A DNA stretch of 64,000 nucleotides from Chromatiales bacterium. GTDB taxonomy: Bacteria; Pseudomonadota; Gammaproteobacteria; Chromatiales; Chromatiaceae. The notes below the pieces were generated by a model. That model saw only the letters and a list, made by a program, of their open reading frames with translations. It was not told the DNA's origin and searched no databases. Of this stretch, positions 40,461-49,995 are shown one piece after another. Within the stretch, counting starts at the first letter, position 1. Every line of letters begins with the position of its first letter. The translations under genes were made by a program, and so were the position numbers. The stretch is from NCBI GenBank assembly GCA_028280505.1, contig JANQLO010000078.1:1-64000 (forward strand). Direction: 5' to 3'.

Positions 40461-42107
40461 ATGTCTTGGTTCAGAAATCTTACTTTTCGCTGGAAGTTAA
40501 CCCTTCCGGTTGTCGTCATGGCTGTTTTGATGGCAAGCATTGCGATCACTGGAATCGTTCAGGTTTCGCGTCTCGGTCACCATGTCAATCAGCTTGCCGA
40601 CGAGTATGTACCAAGCTTAGATTTTCTGATACAGGCCGACCGTGATCTCTACCAGGCTTTGGTTGCGGAACGCAGTCTGATTTTTCTTGATGCCAAGTCG
40701 GATCAATACACGGCCATGGTCGCCATGCATGAAGAGAATATCGAGCAGGCGCGAGCGCGTGTGGGTAAGTTCTTTGAAATTACAGGCTCGCAATCGGCGC
40801 GCGACCGGCAACAGACGTTTTTCATGCTATTCGATAAGTGGGTGTCAGTGACGAAGGAGGTTCGGAGTCAGCGCACAAATGGAGGACGACAGGGGCGGCG
40901 AACCGCGATTGATTTGAGCTTCAAAGAGGGAGAAGCGAGTTTCGATGAAATGCGTGGGGTGCTTGATGCGCTGACGGAAGAGGTTGCGGCTGCTGCAGCG
41001 GCAGACGGCGAACAGGCGCATGGCGATGTGGACCACAGCTACGTGCTGATGGTCACGACCCTGGCTGCCGGTATCCTGGTCTGCGTGCTGACGGCCTTGT
41101 TGTTTCCGCCACTGATCAACTCGCCTCTGCGGCGGGTTATCGGTGCGATCGAGGACCTTTCGAAAGGAAATGGTGATTTGACCATGCGCATCGAGGTGGA
41201 GAGTAGGGATGAGCTGGGTCGCCTGTCACGGGGTTTAAACGAGTTTTTGGAGAAGTTGCACGGTTTGGTTTCTCAACTTTCCGGAACCGCAGGGCAGGTG
41301 CGAGACGCGTCACGGCATTTGTTGGAGTTGAACGACAACTCACAGCAGATGGTTTCGCAGCAGCACACTTCCACAGAGATGGTTGCGACGGCAATGAACG
41401 AGATGGCGGCCACCGTTCACGATGTCGCGCAAAGCGCGAGCCAGGCGGCCGATGCGGCGCGTCAGGCTGATGATGATGCGAATGGGGGTAGTGAGTTGGT
41501 GAGCAGTTCTGCCGATACAATTCGTAAACTCGCTGCGGAAGTCGACAATGCGGCGGCTGTCATCAAGACGCTGGAAAGCGAAACTGAACAAGTGGGTTCA
41601 GTGCTTGACGTGATTCGAGGTATCGCGGAACAAACCAACCTGTTGGCACTGAACGCGGCGATCGAAGCAGCTCGTGCGGGTGAACAGGGGAGGGGCTTTG
41701 CCGTTGTCGCCGATGAAGTTCGAACGCTGGCCAGCCGCACACAACAGTCGACCACGGAAATTCAGTCCATGATCGAGCGATTGCAGAGCGGTGCCCGGGA
41801 CGCTGTGGTGGTTATGGATTCCGGCCGAGAGAACGCGCGGGTGAGTGTCGAGCGTGCAGAGTCTGCCGGTTCTTCGCTGGGGAAGATCACCCGAGCAGTG
41901 GCGTCTATCAGCGAAATGAACACTCAGATCGCCGCTGCTGCCGAAGAGCAGAGCACGGTGACGGAGAGCATCAATCAGAACGTCGGAGAGATTAGTGAGA
42001 TCTCTAACCGTACTGCCGAAATTTCGACGGAGGTTGCTCAGTCCAGCTTGACCTTGTCAACGCATGCGGAGGCGCTCGACAAGATCGTCCGAAATTTCAA
42101 AATCTGA
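40461..42107 (+). CDS. Methyl-accepting chemotaxis protein
   Basis: Encodes 548 residues from ATG 40461 ([17 protein letters not shown]), with AGGGG upstream. Order: TM1 about 13-34; periplasmic four-helix-bundle domain; TM2 about 193-216; HAMP about 218-270; cytoplasmic signalling helices with the hairpin tip [20 protein letters not shown] and [15 protein letters not shown]. No C-terminal CheR/CheB docking pentapeptide is present (ends VRNFKI). Together with the soluble sensor upstream it probably forms a taxis unit. No other chemotaxis gene lies nearby except the CheB-CheR fusion at 43591. Confidence 0.93.
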   Translation: MSWFRNLTFRWKLTLPVVVMAVLMASIAITGIVQVSRLGHHVNQLADEYVPSLDFLIQADRDLYQALVAERSLIFLDAKSDQYTAMVAMHEENIEQARARVGKFFEITGSQSARDRQQTFFMLFDKWVSVTKEVRSQRTNGGRQGRRTAIDLSFKEGEASFDEMRGVLDALTEEVAAAAAADGEQAHGDVDHSYVLMVTTLAAGILVCVLTALLFPPLINSPLRRVIGAIEDLSKGNGDLTMRIEVESRDELGRLSRGLNEFLEKLHGLVSQLSGTAGQVRDASRHLLELNDNSQQMVSQQHTSTEMVATAMNEMAATVHDVAQSASQAADAARQADDDANGGSELVSSSADTIRKLAAEVDNAAAVIKTLESETEQVGSVLDVIRGIAEQTNLLALNAAIEAARAGEQGRGFAVVADEVRTLASRTQQSTTEIQSMIERLQSGARDAVVVMDSGRENARVSVERAESAGSSLGKITRAVASISEMNTQIAAAAEEQSTVTESINQNVGEISEISNRTAEISTEVAQSSLTLSTHAEALDKIVRNFKI

Positions 42108-42319
42108 GTCTAAGATGTGTCAGCGAGTTAGGGCGTGAGTGGAACGTATCCTTATTGGCCCAACATGTAGCCGGATCATTGGTTGTAATGGGAGACCGGA
42201 TGCAGGACTGGGAATGGATGAAATACAATCTTTCAATGCCGCAGGTCACAGCTATCAGATGATGCCCGGCGGATCGGATGCCAATACGGGGTCATCGAAA
42301 TCATCGACAGCCTTGATGC

Positions 42320-42403
42320 CTACCTCTCAAGCGCCGTATCGTCCGAAGCATAATCCGCCGGGCAACACTTCTGGCCGAACCTTTTCCTGGGGCGGTGGTT
42401 CAA
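42320..42403 (-). pseudogene. Fragment of rsmA start
   Basis: A TTG-started frame reads NHRPRKRFGQ, nearly identical to the RsmA N-terminus (SHRPRKRFGQ), then leaves homology and stops after 27 residues. The upstream AGGA is also kept. It is a duplicated 5-prime end with no function expected as a protein. Confidence 0.8.
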
Positions 42404-42533
42404 GGGGGCGTCCTGGTGTTTCCGATAGATTTCAGATGATTATGAAGTAGTGGGTTGGGAATGCCCACGAGGATCAATCGGTTGGGTTTACGAGGGAGAA
42501 GCGAGTGGGGCGCTTCGATTTTCGCGATGGTCG
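42369..42533. repeat. Direct repeat copy B
   Basis: This 165-nt partner of 38356-38520 is in the same orientation. Ends are strongly similar and the middle is diverged. The two copies bracket about 3.85 kb carrying the His-rich gene, a MITE-like element, the sensor and the MCP. Confidence 0.8.
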
Positions 42534-42804
42534 GAAAGACTCTGGTCTTACCCATCGGAACGTTCGGCTCGAACGTCGGCATAACCAGCAATCAAACCTG
42601 GATGCGGTGAGTCGTGGTAATTTAAGTGGCGTTCGTCGAACGACGTGTGCCAGAGATCTTCCGATCCAGATTATTCGGGATTAGGAAGGTTTACGCTCAA
42701 AGGGAAGGCCGCAAGCTTGCCACGCCAGCGCTCTCAGGACTACCGAAAGCCACGGTGATGTCGACAGGACCATGCGTCCACGAGCCCGAGCTGCAGGAGT
42801 ACCG

Positions 42805-43443
42805 ATGCGGTCAGAAACTGCCGAACCCGAAACCGGTGCGTCGCTCGCTTTGTACCTGCGGCGCGAGACACGGTCGGCGCACGATCGGGTCGAGTCGAGC
42901 GCCTTTGCCCGCCGCGTAGCCGAAGGCCGGCTCGATCTGCCGACATACGTCGCTTATCTGCACACGATGCAGTCGTTTCACGACGAGGTCGAGTCGCTCG
43001 TATCGGCATCGACCGATACCCATGTGCGGAATCTCTGGCGCGAGGACATGCGCCGAGTGCCGCACATCAACGATGATCTTGTTGCACTGGAGCGCTACGC
43101 GTCCGGCATGCTCCCGATTATCCGCAGCGATCCTTTTGCGGCCTTCTCCGGGTCCGTCGGTACGTCGCCGAAGCGCTTGATCGGCCTGTTGTACGTTGCC
43201 GAAGGATCTCGCCTCGGCGGACGCGTCATCGCGCAGAGACTCCTGGCCGCGTATCCCGACCTCGGTCGCAGTGGACTCGATTACCTGACAGGGTATGGCG
43301 TGACCACGGGCAAACATTGGGCACACTTCCGGCGTTCTCTGGACCGGCTGTTGCTGGATGACGGCGGAACGGCGGCCGCGCTCGACGGCGCCCAGCTTGG
43401 TTTCGACGCAATCGCGGTCGCGTTTGCCGGGCTAGGATCTTGA
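42805..43443 (+). CDS. Biliverdin-producing heme oxygenase (BphO-like)
   Basis: Encodes 212 residues from ATG 42805 (MRSETAEPETGASLALYLRR), chosen because CAGGAG lies 5 nt upstream; an in-frame ATG at 42772 lacks a site. Heme oxygenase opens heme to biliverdin, CO and iron. The proximal heme ligand is probably His26 in RSAHDRVESSAF. The distal helix glycines are in LLYVAEGSRLGG. Size fits bacterial BphO. It probably supplies the biliverdin for the phytochrome encoded at 48211, with the large signalling fusion between them. Confidence 0.88.
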   Translation: MRSETAEPETGASLALYLRRETRSAHDRVESSAFARRVAEGRLDLPTYVAYLHTMQSFHDEVESLVSASTDTHVRNLWREDMRRVPHINDDLVALERYASGMLPIIRSDPFAAFSGSVGTSPKRLIGLLYVAEGSRLGGRVIAQRLLAAYPDLGRSGLDYLTGYGVTTGKHWAHFRRSLDRLLLDDGGTAAALDGAQLGFDAIAVAFAGLGS

Positions 43444-43590
43444 GCCTTATTTAGTATTTGTGCTTGCGTCGGGGTGATTATTGACACCATGGCGACCACC
43501 AGTTAATTTCACGAGTTCAGTGCAGGTCACGGGGCTTGAGTTCAGACTGCACTGCCCAGCTTTGCGTCGAGTAGGCCTTGGGAAACAGCC

Positions 43591-46500
43591 ATGGGTACGG
43601 ACGAGCAAAGACCTGAAGCCCGGCAAACAAAGGAGAACGACATCCCGGCCACGTTTTTCGTCGCTGGCGTCGGTGCGTCTGCCGGTGGCCTCGAGGCCCT
43701 GACACAGCTTGTCGCTGCCCTCCCGGCGCAACCCAACTGCTGTTTCGTTGTCCTTCAACACCTGTCGCCGCATTACCGCAGCATGCTGGTGCAGCTGATC
43801 GGCCGCGAGACCTCGCTTGAGGTGATGCCGGCGGAGGACGGCCTGCGACTGCGCCCGGGCTGCGTGTTCGTGGCACCGCCACGTTGGGACCTGATTCTTG
43901 ATGGTGAACACCTGCGCCTCGTCGAACCGCTGCCCGACATCGCGCCCAAGCCGTCGGTCAACCGCTTTCTCAACTCGTTGGCCAGCGAGTACGGGGAGTA
44001 CGCGATCGGCGTCATCCTTTCCGGGACCGGTACCGACGGCTCAGCCGGCATCCGCTCGGTCAAGGCCAGTGGTGGCTTGACCTTTGCGCAGGACCCGAAC
44101 TCCGCCAAGTACGCGGGCATGCCGCGGGCCGCGATCGAGACCGTATCGGTCGATTTCGTACTGTCCCCGGCGGGGATCGCGCGCGAGGTCTCGCAGTACG
44201 TCCAGCGTGCACCGCAGATCCGGGTGCCGGAAAAGGCCGACGAGACGGATGCCGAGCGTTACCGGCGCCTGATCAAGCGGGTCTACGAGCACACCAAGGT
44301 GGATTTCTCCGGTTACAAGGACAGCACCGTGTGGCGGCGCATCCAGCGGCGCATGGCGACCACGCGCTGTTCGGATGTCGATGGCTATCTGCTGTATACC
44401 GAGAAGAATCCGCAGGAACTGGATGCGCTGTGCAAGGACATCCTGATCTCGGTGACCGGCTTCTTTCGCGACAAGGCGGCATTCAACAGTCTCAAGTACC
44501 GGCTCAACGACGTCATAACGAACAAGCAGTTCGGCGACGAGATCCGCATCTGGGTGGCCGGCTGTGCCACCGGCGAAGAGGCCTACTCGATCGCGATCCT
44601 GCTCGCCGATGCGCTCGGCGACACGATCGACCAGTATCAGATCCAAATATTCGCCACCGATATCGACATGGAGGCGCTGAACCTCGCGCGTCGTGGCATC
44701 TATTCGCACGCCGCCCTCGAGCAAACGCCCGTCCACTACGTCGAGAACTATTTCCAACCGAACGCCGACCAACTCGAGATCGTGCGCGAGATACGCGAGA
44801 TGGTCGTGTTTGCCCGCCAGGATCTGGTCTTGGACCCGCCGTTCTTGCGCCTCGACCTTATCTCGTGTCGCAACGTGCTGATTTACTTCACCCAGGAGTT
44901 ACAGGCCAAGGTGCTGTCGGTTATGCACTACGGGCTTGCCGAGAGCGGCTGCCTGTTCCTCGGCCGGTCCGAGAACATCTCACAGGCGGAGGACTATTTC
45001 GAGCCGCTAGATACCAAGAACCGTATCTTCAAGGCCAAGCCCAAGGTGGCGGGCAGACCCGCCGGCCAGGCGGTCAAGGCGCGCCTCGGCGTGCTCGCCA
45101 CTCAGCCGAGCCGCAAGAAACGCCCGACGACGCTATCGCTAGCCAATGACATCGCGGCGGCGGCGTATATTCCTCCGTCGGTGCTCATCAACAGCCATTT
45201 CACGATCCTGCAAACGATCGGCGACATCCACAATTTCGTCCATTTCCCGGATGGCGTGCCGCAACTGGACTTGTCGGCGATGCTCAGCAAAGAATTGCGC
45301 TCCGAGCTGTTGACCCTGATCCACTACGCGCGTTCCAAGCAGAAGGTGGGTCGTGGTTACCCGCGGCGTCTGTCGCCCGGCCCGAAAGGGCTGGTGCGAC
45401 TTGCCGTGCATCCATACCATCCGCGCGAGGGCGACGAGCGTTTCCTGATCAGTTTCGAGATCACCAAGCGGCGGCGCAGTACCAAGAAACGCGCGAGCGG
45501 CGAGGCGGCGTACGACAAGGGTGTCCTCGAAGACGAACTCACCGCGACCCAAGAGCACCTGCAGACCGTCATCGAGGAACTCGAGACGTCGAACGAGGAA
45601 ATGCAGGCGCTCAACGAGGAAATCCAGGCGGCCAACGAAGAGCTGCAGGCCTCGAACGAGGAACTCGAGGCGTCGAACGAGGAGTTGCAGTCGAGCAACG
45701 AAGAACTGGTTACCCTCAACGAGGAGCTGATGATCAAGTCCGCAGACCTGATCAAGCTCAACGCCGAGTTCGAGAACGTCCAGAACAATATCGACTTCCC
45801 TATTATCGTGCTCAATGCCGATCTAGTGATCTCGCGTTTCAACAAAGCGGCGCACGATATCCTCAAGCTCGGGTCGTCGTCGCTGACCAAGCCGATTGCC
45901 AACCTGGAGCTGTCGGTGCCGTTCAACGAGTTGCCCGCCATCGCCGAGCGGACATTCTCGGATCAGGAACCGATCGTCAGGCCGCTCAGCAGGCAGGACC
46001 GGTACTTCCTGCTGCACGCGGTGCCCTTCGAGTCCGACAATGGCGTGACCAGCGGCGTGATCATGGCGTTGCTCGATCAGACTGAGGTCCGGCTCGCCGA
46101 ACGTCACTCGGCCGAGAACGAGGAACGGCTGCTGGCACTGATGAACAACTCGCCGTCGATCATCAGTGTCAAGGACATCTCCGGTCGTTACACGTTCGTC
46201 AACCAGCGTTTCGTCGATTTCTACGGTTTCGAAATCGCCAGCGTTCTCGGCCACACCGATCAGCAGGTGTTCCCTGCACATGTCGCGACGCAGTTGCGCA
46301 GCAACGACCTAAAGGTGCTGAATGTGCAGAAGGCCACGCAGACCGAGGAGCAGTTCGAAGACGGCAAATGCACCCGCTATCTTGAGTCGACGCGCTTTCC
46401 GATCTTCGACGCCCAGGGGGCCATCACCAGCGTCTGCATTCAGTCGAACGATGTCACCGAGGCGGTCGCCAGCCGCAGCCAGCTGTTGCTGGCGGCGAGC

Positions 46501-48150
46501 GTGTTCGATCATGCCGGCGAAGGTATCATCGTTACGAATGCCGAAGGCGTGATCGTCTCGGTCAACAACGCGTTCGAGCGCATCACGGGATTCCAGGTCG
46601 CGGACGTGATCGGCAGTAAACCCTCGATTCTCAGATCCGGGCGCCACAGCCAGGCCTTCTACAAGGACATGTGGCAACATCTGATCAACGACGGCACCTG
46701 GCAGGGCGAGATATGGAACCGGCGCCCTAACGATGAAATCTACCCGGAGTGGGTGACGATCACTGCGGTTAAGGATCATGCCGGGGATACGACGCATTAC
46801 GTCGGCATATTCACCGACATCACGCAGATCAAGGCGAAGGAATCGCACATCGAACACTTGGCGACACACGACGATCTCACCGGTCTACCCAACCGGGCGT
46901 TGTTCACGGATCGGCTGAGGCATGCCCTGGCGCGTGGCGAGCGCAGCAGCCTGCAATGCTACGTGCTGTTCATCGACCTGGACAACTTCAAGGTCATCAA
47001 CGACAACCTGGGTCACAGCACGGGCGACGAACTGCTGCGCGAGGCCGCGAAGCGGATCATGGCCTGTCTGCGAGACCAGGATACCGTGGCTCGCTGGGGG
47101 GGCGATGAGTTCGTTGTCGTGCTAGAGGAGATCGACGCCGAGCGTGTCACGATGATCGCCAAGCGCATCATCGAAGACTTGGCCGAGTCGTACTCGATTC
47201 TCGGCAAGCGCGTCTTCATCACCGCAAGTGTCGGTATCAGTTGCTACCCGATCGACGGGGCCAACGTCGAAGACCTGCTGCGCAGCGCCGACACGGCGAT
47301 GTACAAGTCGAAGGACTCGGGTAAGAACCAACTGCATTACTTTTCCGAAGACCTGCGCCTGATCGTTGAGCGTCGCCTCGAGGTGGAGAATGGCATACGC
47401 ACCGGGCTCGAGGAAGACGAGTTCAGCATGGTCTATCAACCCGAGGTCGAGCTCGCAACCGGCCGTTGTGTCGCCCTTGAGGCGCTGATGCGATGGGAAA
47501 GCAAGACGCTGGGGACGGTGTCGCCGGTCTCGTTCATCCCGATCGCCGAGGAATCTGGGCTGATCGGTGAGCTTACGCAGTGGTGCCTGCGTTCAGTCAT
47601 GGCAACGATCAGGAGCCTGGCCCAGAAAGGTCTCGAGCCCCCGCCAGTCTTCATCAACATGTCGTCCAACCTGCTCGCCAGCGAGACGCTTCAGCCGATG
47701 TTGGAGACCCAACTCGCGGTGCATGGGATCGATGCATCGATGATCGGTATCGAGATTACCGAGACGGCATTGATCTCGGACAGTGAGCAGGTTGTGGGTA
47801 ACCTGGACTACCTGCGACGCAAGAACATCGAGGTTTACGTGGACGATTTTGGAACCGGCTACTCGTCGTTGTCATTCCTCAAGCGTTATCCCATCGATGG
47901 CCTGAAGGTCGATCGCAGTTTCGTCGATGGCGTGGTGACGCAGGCCGACGACCAGGCGCTGACATCGGCCGTGATCAGCATCGCCCACGCGCTTGGCATT
48001 ACGGTGCTGGCCGAAGGTGTCGAGACGGAACAGCAAAGGGATGCGCTGATCGCCAGAAACTGCCACATGGCACAGGGCTACTTATTCAGTCGCCCGCTCT
48101 CGGTTGCGAAACTGTCCGACTTTCTCGCCGATGCGCGAGCGGAGCGTTGA
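43591..48150 (+). CDS. CheB-CheR-PAS-GGDEF-EAL fusion signalling protein
   Basis: Encodes 1519 residues. Order: CheB methylesterase about 20-200 (GASAGGLEAL with Ser30, QHLSPHY, SGTGTDGSAGI); CheR methyltransferase about 215-490 (FFRDKAAF, SAM site GCATGEEAYS near 323, LISCRNVLIYF near 424); long Glu/Asn-rich coiled coil about 643-723; three PAS domains about 727-1080; GGDEF about 1090-1250 with intact RWGGDEF; EAL about 1270-1510 with ALEALMRW, IEITETAL and DDFGTGYSSL. Both cyclic-di-GMP domains look catalytically intact, so it could make or degrade c-di-GMP. No membrane segment, so cytoplasmic. Between heme oxygenase and phytochrome it probably is the output of the light sensor. Confidence 0.93.
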   Translation: MGTDEQRPEARQTKENDIPATFFVAGVGASAGGLEALTQLVAALPAQPNCCFVVLQHLSPHYRSMLVQLIGRETSLEVMPAEDGLRLRPGCVFVAPPRWDLILDGEHLRLVEPLPDIAPKPSVNRFLNSLASEYGEYAIGVILSGTGTDGSAGIRSVKASGGLTFAQDPNSAKYAGMPRAAIETVSVDFVLSPAGIAREVSQYVQRAPQIRVPEKADETDAERYRRLIKRVYEHTKVDFSGYKDSTVWRRIQRRMATTRCSDVDGYLLYTEKNPQELDALCKDILISVTGFFRDKAAFNSLKYRLNDVITNKQFGDEIRIWVAGCATGEEAYSIAILLADALGDTIDQYQIQIFATDIDMEALNLARRGIYSHAALEQTPVHYVENYFQPNADQLEIVREIREMVVFARQDLVLDPPFLRLDLISCRNVLIYFTQELQAKVLSVMHYGLAESGCLFLGRSENISQAEDYFEPLDTKNRIFKAKPKVAGRPAGQAVKARLGVLATQPSRKKRPTTLSLANDIAAAAYIPPSVLINSHFTILQTIGDIHNFVHFPDGVPQLDLSAMLSKELRSELLTLIHYARSKQKVGRGYPRRLSPGPKGLVRLAVHPYHPREGDERFLISFEITKRRRSTKKRASGEAAYDKGVLEDELTATQEHLQTVIEELETSNEEMQALNEEIQAANEELQASNEELEASNEELQSSNEELVTLNEELMIKSADLIKLNAEFENVQNNIDFPIIVLNADLVISRFNKAAHDILKLGSSSLTKPIANLELSVPFNELPAIAERTFSDQEPIVRPLSRQDRYFLLHAVPFESDNGVTSGVIMALLDQTEVRLAERHSAENEERLLALMNNSPSIISVKDISGRYTFVNQRFVDFYGFEIASVLGHTDQQVFPAHVATQLRSNDLKVLNVQKATQTEEQFEDGKCTRYLESTRFPIFDAQGAITSVCIQSNDVTEAVASRSQLLLAASVFDHAGEGIIVTNAEGVIVSVNNAFERITGFQVADVIGSKPSILRSGRHSQAFYKDMWQHLINDGTWQGEIWNRRPNDEIYPEWVTITAVKDHAGDTTHYVGIFTDITQIKAKESHIEHLATHDDLTGLPNRALFTDRLRHALARGERSSLQCYVLFIDLDNFKVINDNLGHSTGDELLREAAKRIMACLRDQDTVARWGGDEFVVVLEEIDAERVTMIAKRIIEDLAESYSILGKRVFITASVGISCYPIDGANVEDLLRSADTAMYKSKDSGKNQLHYFSEDLRLIVERRLEVENGIRTGLEEDEFSMVYQPEVELATGRCVALEALMRWESKTLGTVSPVSFIPIAEESGLIGELTQWCLRSVMATIRSLAQKGLEPPPVFINMSSNLLASETLQPMLETQLAVHGIDASMIGIEITETALISDSEQVVGNLDYLRRKNIEVYVDDFGTGYSSLSFLKRYPIDGLKVDRSFVDGVVTQADDQALTSAVISIAHALGITVLAEGVETEQQRDALIARNCHMAQGYLFSRPLSVAKLSDFLADARAER

Positions 48151-48210
48151 GGTTTCACTCGTCGGCCAGCCCGGCGGCACATTCGCCAACACCCAGAGGA
48201 CGGCTAGTAA

Positions 48211-49725
48211 ATGCAAAGCGATGACGAGTTGACCAGCCTTATCCAGGGTTGCGAGTCGGAAAGACTGCACGAGATTGGGAGCATCCAGCCGACGGGCGTG
48301 TTGCTTGCCGGCGCCCTCGGCGGCAGCGTTATACGCGCTGTCAGCGCGAATGCGCAACAGTTTCTCGACGAGGAACCAAGCCATTTTCTCGATCGTTCCA
48401 TGGCTGACGTGCTGCCGGACCTATCACTACAGATAGCGGGCTCGGCCGGTGACAAACACTACCTAACCGGGCTGTTCAATGGTCCGGTCGGTCCCCTGGA
48501 TGGCGTGCTGTCGCTTGGTGACGCGTCCTGGCTGCTCGAATTGGAGCCCGCGGCCGACGAAGGCGGCTTCGCGACGGTGAACACCTCGCTCGGCAGCCTA
48601 CTGACGCAACCGCGCTCGGCCGCCGCCTGGCAGGATTACATGCAGCGGGCGGTGGACCTGTTCCGCGAGCTGACCGGTTTCGATCGCGTCATGCTGTACC
48701 GATTCCTCGATGATGGGAGCGGCGAAGTCACGGCCGAGGCCGGCAGCGGTGCTTACGACAGCTACCTCGGCCTGCGCTTCCCGGCCTCCGATATCCCGCA
48801 GATCGCGCGCAATCTGTACGTCAAGAATCCGCATCGACTGATCGCCGATGTCGAAGCGGAGGCGGTGCCGATCATGGCCATCGACGATGGTTCGACGCCC
48901 GACCTCACGTACTCGGATCTGCGTGCGGTGTCGCCGGTACACATCCAGTACTTGAAGAACATGGAAGTCACTGCGTCACTGTCGTTCTCGATCAAGGGCG
49001 GTGGGAAGCTGTGGGGCCTGTTTGCGTGCCACCATCGCTCGCCACGCTACCTGGACTATGCGATTCGCAGCCGCTGTGCCGAGGTCGCCAATGCGTTCGC
49101 CCTCGGCATGATGGCCTACGGCTCGAACCTGAGGCTCGCCTACATCAATTCCGTCGATCAGGACATCGAGCGGGCCGTGGAGGCCATTCAGGCGTTCGAA
49201 GACGGTGACGGCAGGCGTGGCGATCTCGGTCGGGCCGTACTGGAACTGGTAGATGCCGACGGTGCGGCCCTGATCGACCAACACGGAGTCTACTGCTTTG
49301 GCACCTGTCCGTCGTCGGCATTCATCGAAGATTTCGATCGCTGGATCCTCGACGAGGTCAAGGACGAAATCTTCGCGACGGACTGTCTTGCTGAGCATCT
49401 GGCGGCCGGCGTGGAGCATGCCAGGCTGGCTTCCGGTGTGTTGGCTTTGCAGTCGGGTGGGCCCTTGAAGCTGCAGCACGGCAACTTGCGACTCTATTGG
49501 TTCCGTGGCGAAGTCCCACAGACCGTCAAGTGGGCCGGGGATCCGCGCAAGGCCGTGGATCAGTCCACTGGACGGCAGATGTTGTCGCCGCGGAATTCCT
49601 TCGATCTCTATCTTGAAGAAACGCGCTACCGTAGTGCGCCGTGGTCGGAAACGGACCTGATGACTGCAAAGAAATCTCGCAGTTTGCTGCTGCATCGTTT
49701 CTCCTGCGCCTTTGCGGCCGAATGA
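48211..49725 (+). CDS. Bacteriophytochrome photosensory core without output domain
   Basis: Encodes 504 residues: PAS about 10-115, GAF about 130-310, PHY about 320-500. The biliverdin-binding Cys14 lies in IQGCESERLHEIGSIQPTG. The GAF motif FPASDIPQIARNLY and the PHY tongue motif PRNSF in MLSPRNSFDLYL are intact, so a red/far-red photocycle is expected. Most bacteriophytochromes continue into a histidine kinase or cyclase; this one stops at the end of PHY (ending HRFSCAFAAE). An IS3-family gene starts 3 nt after the stop. Either it signals through another protein, such as the preceding fusion, or its output part was lost. Confidence 0.9.
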   Translation: MQSDDELTSLIQGCESERLHEIGSIQPTGVLLAGALGGSVIRAVSANAQQFLDEEPSHFLDRSMADVLPDLSLQIAGSAGDKHYLTGLFNGPVGPLDGVLSLGDASWLLELEPAADEGGFATVNTSLGSLLTQPRSAAAWQDYMQRAVDLFRELTGFDRVMLYRFLDDGSGEVTAEAGSGAYDSYLGLRFPASDIPQIARNLYVKNPHRLIADVEAEAVPIMAIDDGSTPDLTYSDLRAVSPVHIQYLKNMEVTASLSFSIKGGGKLWGLFACHHRSPRYLDYAIRSRCAEVANAFALGMMAYGSNLRLAYINSVDQDIERAVEAIQAFEDGDGRRGDLGRAVLELVDADGAALIDQHGVYCFGTCPSSAFIEDFDRWILDEVKDEIFATDCLAEHLAAGVEHARLASGVLALQSGGPLKLQHGNLRLYWFRGEVPQTVKWAGDPRKAVDQSTGRQMLSPRNSFDLYLEETRYRSAPWSETDLMTAKKSRSLLLHRFSCAFAAE

Positions 49726-49728
49726 TCA

Positions 49729-49995
49729 ATGCCCGCTCAGATGACTGACTGCGATCCGTTTGCCTTTGCCCTGCAGCAGCATGAGGCAGGCACCTCGGTC
49801 AGTGAGATCTCGCGCAAGCTCGGGATCTCGGAGCAGACATTCTATCGTTGGAAGAAGCGCTTTGGCGGCTTGGCGCCTTCAGAGGTCCGTAGGCTGCGTC
49901 AGCTCGAGGACGAGAACAAACGTCTGAAGCAGATGGTGGCCGATCTGAGCTTGGACCGCCACATGCTCCAGGAGGTGATTCGAAAAAAGCTGTGA
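49729..49995 (+). CDS. IS3-family transposase OrfA
   Basis: Encodes 88 residues with a helix-turn-helix (GTSVSEISRKLGISEQTFYR) and a leucine zipper (RLRQLEDENKRLKQMVADL). The ends VIRKKL. The N-terminus (MPAQMTDCDPFAFALQQHEA) differs from usual OrfA starts and seems altered. It ends just after the slippery A6G run (AAAAAAG at about 49984-49990) used for -1 frameshifting into OrfB. Confidence 0.85.
   Translation: MPAQMTDCDPFAFALQQHEAGTSVSEISRKLGISEQTFYRWKKRFGGLAPSEVRRLRQLEDENKRLKQMVADLSLDRHMLQEVIRKKL

Larger units (their letters stand above)
42108..42804. other. Intergenic region holding the second rsmA-start copy
   Basis: About 700 nt without an intact gene between the MCP and the heme oxygenase. 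Its centre is direct repeat copy B with an rsmA fragment. Open frames here are short and lack ribosome sites. Confidence 0.6.

Noticed and set aside
44331..45149. Forward frame of 272 residues inside the CheB-CheR fusion
   Set aside because: Out-of-frame shadow of the 1519-residue gene, Arg-rich and without domain similarity.
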